A DNA stretch of 64,000 nt from Aureispira anguillae (GTDB lineage: Bacteria > Bacteroidota > Bacteroidia > Chitinophagales > Saprospiraceae), in NCBI RefSeq assembly GCF_026000115.1, contig NZ_AP026867.1, positions 1,829,501 to 1,893,500 on the forward strand, read 5' to 3'. How positions within the stretch are numbered: the first letter of the stretch is position 1; each line of letters starts with the position of its first letter. Below are positions 61,996 to 64,000 of the stretch, piece after piece. A program made the position numbers and the translations under genes. The notes under the pieces were generated by a model. It saw only the letters and a program-made list of their open reading frames with translations. It was not told where the DNA came from and made no database searches.

Positions 61996-62388
61996 ATGAT
62001 AGAGATAGAAGAATTACCAGATGTTATAACCGTGAGTGAACTCATCGCTCAAGTAATTGGAGAAACTGTTTTTATGATCTCAGGCGAAAGACCAGGAGAC
62101 AAGGAATATGAGTATTTGCAAAACTTGGATTTAAATAAAATGAGACAAGAAGCTGAATTGTATTTCTTGAAATTTACAGACGAACCCAAAAAACAAACAA
62201 GGCTTATTTACACTAAAAAACATCGTCTAGAAGACAAACTAGAGCTTTTTCTCAGTAACTATCCTTTGTTGGATGAATATGCTATTATCCAAAATGTCAA
62301 AAACAACCTCGAAGCTTTAGACCAACTTTATGAAACTGTTAAAAAGCAAAAAGAATCGTTAAAACGACCTGCTTTACTGCCAAAGTAA
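61996..62388 (+). CDS. Unknown backbone protein
   Basis: 130 residues, acidic N-terminus (IEIEELPDVITVSELIAQV) and basic helical C-terminus (YETVKKQKESLKRPALLPK). No family seen. It is preceded by a 16-bp hairpin closely matching, in position and form, the one before the methyltransferase gene at 62513. Confidence 0.6.
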   Translation: MIEIEELPDVITVSELIAQVIGETVFMISGERPGDKEYEYLQNLDLNKMRQEAELYFLKFTDEPKKQTRLIYTKKHRLEDKLELFLSNYPLLDEYAIIQNVKNNLEALDQLYETVKKQKESLKRPALLPK

Positions 62389-62449
62389 AACGGGCAGATT
62401 TTCGCTACTTTGTAAATTCTTTAAAACGCCCGAAACCCCTATAAATAAA

Positions 62450-62489
62450 GGAAGTACTTCCAAAGTACGTTGGCAGTACTTTGGAAGTA
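62450..62489 (+). repeat. Palindromic leader before the adenine methyltransferase gene
   Basis: GGAAGTACTTCC (62450-62461) is a perfect palindrome. TACTTCCAAAGTAC (62455-62468) pairs over 14 bp with 62476-62489, loop GTTGGCA. The methyltransferase start is 23 bp later. Related in sequence to the hairpin at 61933-61968 with compensating base changes. Confidence 0.8.
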
Positions 62490-62512
62490 AAAATGAATAA
62501 CAACAGTAAAAA

Positions 62513-63283
62513 ATGATACTAACCCGATTAGGCAACAAACGCCAATTAGCCCAGACCATTTACCGCCATTTTCCAAATCATCGAATGCGAATTGATTTAT
62601 TTTTTGGAGCAGGAGGTTTGTTCTTTTACAGCCCCAAAGCAGCATTCAATATTTTGAATGATTTGGATGATGATGTTACCAATTTATTTTTGATCCTTAA
62701 AGAACGAAAAGAAGATTTATATCAAGCCTTAGAATTATTGCCCATTAGCAGTTCCTTGGTTCAGCATTGGAAAAAACAACAAGAGACAGATCCCCTGCAA
62801 AAAGCAATTCGATTTTTGTTCTTGAGCAATTTCACTTATTTGGGAAAAGGGGACACTCTGCGTTTAGGTTTAGACAATACCAAAGCTAGATTATTAACAA
62901 GGATAGAACCAACCTTTGAAGCCCTAAAAAACACCAAAATTACGAACTATGATTTTAGGGAAGTCTTGGGCAAAATCTCCTTTTCTAGAACAGTTTTAGA
63001 CAAAGAAAAAGCCTTTGTCTATTTAGATCCTGTCTACCTTGAAACAGAACATTGCTATAAGGTGCCCAACTGGACACAAAAAGAAAGTCTGGATTGCTTT
63101 GATATTATGAGCCATTCAGGAATCAAATGTGCTATGAGTGAATTTGACCATCCCTTTATTCTTGCAGAAGCCAAAAGGAGAGGGTTTAATATCATACCCA
63201 TTCGGGAACGCCAAAACATCAAGAACAGAAAAATGGAACTGCTCATTACCAATTATCAACCCATTCAAAGAACTTTATTTTAA
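62513..63283 (+). CDS. D12-class N6-adenine DNA methyltransferase (Dam-like)
   Basis: 256 residues. The D12-class start TRLGNKRQLAQTIYRHF is followed by SAM motif I RIDLFFGAGGLFF (about 26-38) and SNFTYLGKGDTLRLG. Catalytic motif IV, normally DPPY, reads D172-P-V-Y175 (AFVYLDPVYLETEHCYKV). The codon is GTC, so this is a real substitution if the sequence is right. The enzyme may methylate adenine in a short site, protecting the element from host restriction or regulating it; the recognition site is unknown. Activity with DPVY is not assured. Confidence 0.85.
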   Translation: MILTRLGNKRQLAQTIYRHFPNHRMRIDLFFGAGGLFFYSPKAAFNILNDLDDDVTNLFLILKERKEDLYQALELLPISSSLVQHWKKQQETDPLQKAIRFLFLSNFTYLGKGDTLRLGLDNTKARLLTRIEPTFEALKNTKITNYDFREVLGKISFSRTVLDKEKAFVYLDPVYLETEHCYKVPNWTQKESLDCFDIMSHSGIKCAMSEFDHPFILAEAKRRGFNIIPIRERQNIKNRKMELLITNYQPIQRTLF

Positions 63284-63288
63284 TTGTA

Positions 63289-63780
63289 ATGATGTCGATA
63301 GAAGAACAACCAAGCGATTATAACAAGACTCCTGAATACCAAGAAGGACGAATGAAATTTGAGGTGCATCTCAAGACAGGCGCTTACCGATTTGGCACCG
63401 ATTATAAATACATTCCACTTCGTATAGCAAATGATTATCCATCCAAAGAAATACAAGAATTATTAAATCAAGGATTGAGCAACAAAGCCATTCAGAAAAT
63501 CATTTATGGAGATTCCTTATCCATCCTAAAACCTTATTTTAAAGGTGATCTAAATAGAATTAACAACATGACAAAAGAAGAAAAAAAGGCAGCCTTAGAA
63601 GCCAAAATAGAAGAATTACAAGCCGAATTAAAAAAGATGCGAAAGCTTAAACGAGCACAAAAGATTCCTTTAGTAAAATTGAGTATAGACCTGAGTATAT
63701 CGGTTTGTCAAGGTCAATTAAAAGGCTATCAACATTGGTTAGAACAACTTGAAAATCCATTAGAAAAACAAGCAAAATAA
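63289..63780 (+). CDS. Unknown coiled-coil protein, last gene of the methyltransferase operon
   Basis: 163 residues (ATG 63289 or 63292). Starts 5 bp after the methyltransferase stop. Contains a helix-turn-helix-like segment (YPSKEIQELLNQGLSNKAIQKIIYG, about 48-73) and a coiled coil (about 95-123: EEKKAALEAKIEELQAELKKM). Not recognised. A strong terminator follows. Confidence 0.65.
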   Translation: MMSIEEQPSDYNKTPEYQEGRMKFEVHLKTGAYRFGTDYKYIPLRIANDYPSKEIQELLNQGLSNKAIQKIIYGDSLSILKPYFKGDLNRINNMTKEEKKAALEAKIEELQAELKKMRKLKRAQKIPLVKLSIDLSISVCQGQLKGYQHWLEQLENPLEKQAK

Positions 63781-63796
63781 AAAAAGTCAAAAAAAT

Positions 63797-63824
63797 ACGC
63801 CATTAGTTTCTAGTGGCGTTTTTT
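63797..63824 (+). terminator. Rho-independent terminator
   Basis: A 10-bp stem ACGCCATTAG (63797-63806) with CTAGTGGCGT (63810-63819), one wobble, loop TTT, then six Ts. It is 17 bp after the stop at 63780. Confidence 0.9.
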
Positions 63825-63895
63825 ATTTGCTTGCATATAGCCTTACAATGCTTTATTTTAGGGCTTTTACATTTATTTACAAAATTCTAATTCAC

Positions 63896-64000
63896 ATGAA
63901 AAAGCTAAAAAAAACGAGAGCTAAACTAAGACCAGGAGAAGAAGTCGTGGGCATGGCTGTCCCTGATTTTTTATTAAACGAAGAGCATCAAAAAAAGCTC
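63896..64000 (+). CDS. Partial gene running off the right edge
   Basis: From the ATG at 63896 the frame stays open for 35 codons to the window end: KKLKKTRAKLRPGEEVVGMAVPDFLLNEEH. Too short to identify. It starts after a strong terminator, so it begins a new transcription unit. Confidence 0.55.
   Translation, partial: MKKLKKTRAKLRPGEEVVGMAVPDFLLNEEHQKKL

Overview
The window comes from a low-GC member of the Bacteroidota, probably Saprospiria-like (inference). Four things point there: two large secreted proteins with type IX secretion (Por) C-terminal sorting domains (7383-10706 and 36105-38660, both minus strand), many Bacteroidota-style lipoproteins, WG-repeat and GloVer-repeat proteins, and promoters of the TTTG / TAnnTTTG type. 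The clearest promoters precede the tRNA-Leu gene (45388-45419) and a thioredoxin-like gene (39491-39521, minus strand). I cannot name a species.

Positions 1-45450 look like ordinary chromosome. A minus-strand cluster (1-4951) encodes the whole reductive pyrimidine-catabolic route: dihydropyrimidinase, a ureidopropionase-type amidohydrolase, PreT and PreA (PreA is cut by the window edge). Next come a lipoprotein, a 1107-residue secreted beta-helix protein, a hotdog thioesterase, a two-component system (11541-13384) and an ExbB-ExbD-ExbD-TonB-type energy-transduction operon (13605-16561). From 16.8 to 27 kb lie a TPR protein, a lipoprotein, a 1135-residue WG-repeat protein, ThiH and a macro-domain protein. 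From 27.2 to 32.4 kb there is a divergent pair of a flavin split-barrel protein and a MocR/PdxR-type regulator with a likely shared operator, then a truncated hemoglobin, a two-gene AtuA-type pair and an enoyl-CoA hydratase. From 32.6 to 45.2 kb are MsrB, two thioredoxin-fold redox proteins, a GloVer-repeat secreted protein, a tautomerase, and an operon of acyltransferase, cyclase-family protein and an isochorismatase-fold protein that lacks its catalytic cysteine.

At 45457-45541 is tRNA-Leu(UAA), followed by a strong terminator and a tyrosine recombinase (45758-46921). This is the left end of an integrated mobile element that runs past the right edge. Its left half (47-54.8 kb, minus strand) is cargo: an unknown 221-residue protein, a 603-residue protein with a nuclease-like C-terminus, a HEPN-type protein, a P63C-domain protein, an Eco47II-type (GGNCC-type) restriction endonuclease with a cytosine methyltransferase carrying an N-terminal helix-turn-helix, and an Xre-type regulator with a coiled-coil tail. 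Its right half (55.4-64 kb, plus strand) is a backbone of small genes, a probable replication initiator, membrane and zinc-finger proteins, and a D12-class adenine methyltransferase. I see no conjugation genes and no second attachment site.

The strongest candidates for something undescribed are non-coding structures in this element. Two structured leaders carry tRNA-like T-arms (55286-55353 and 57435-57626). Two long hairpins with compensatory base changes sit just before the start codons of two backbone genes (61933-61968 and 62455-62489). There is a 10-bp-phased iteron cluster (55034-55092) and a palindromic MITE-like element (48028-48205). The 47.3-51.0 kb cargo block is a possible new defence locus.
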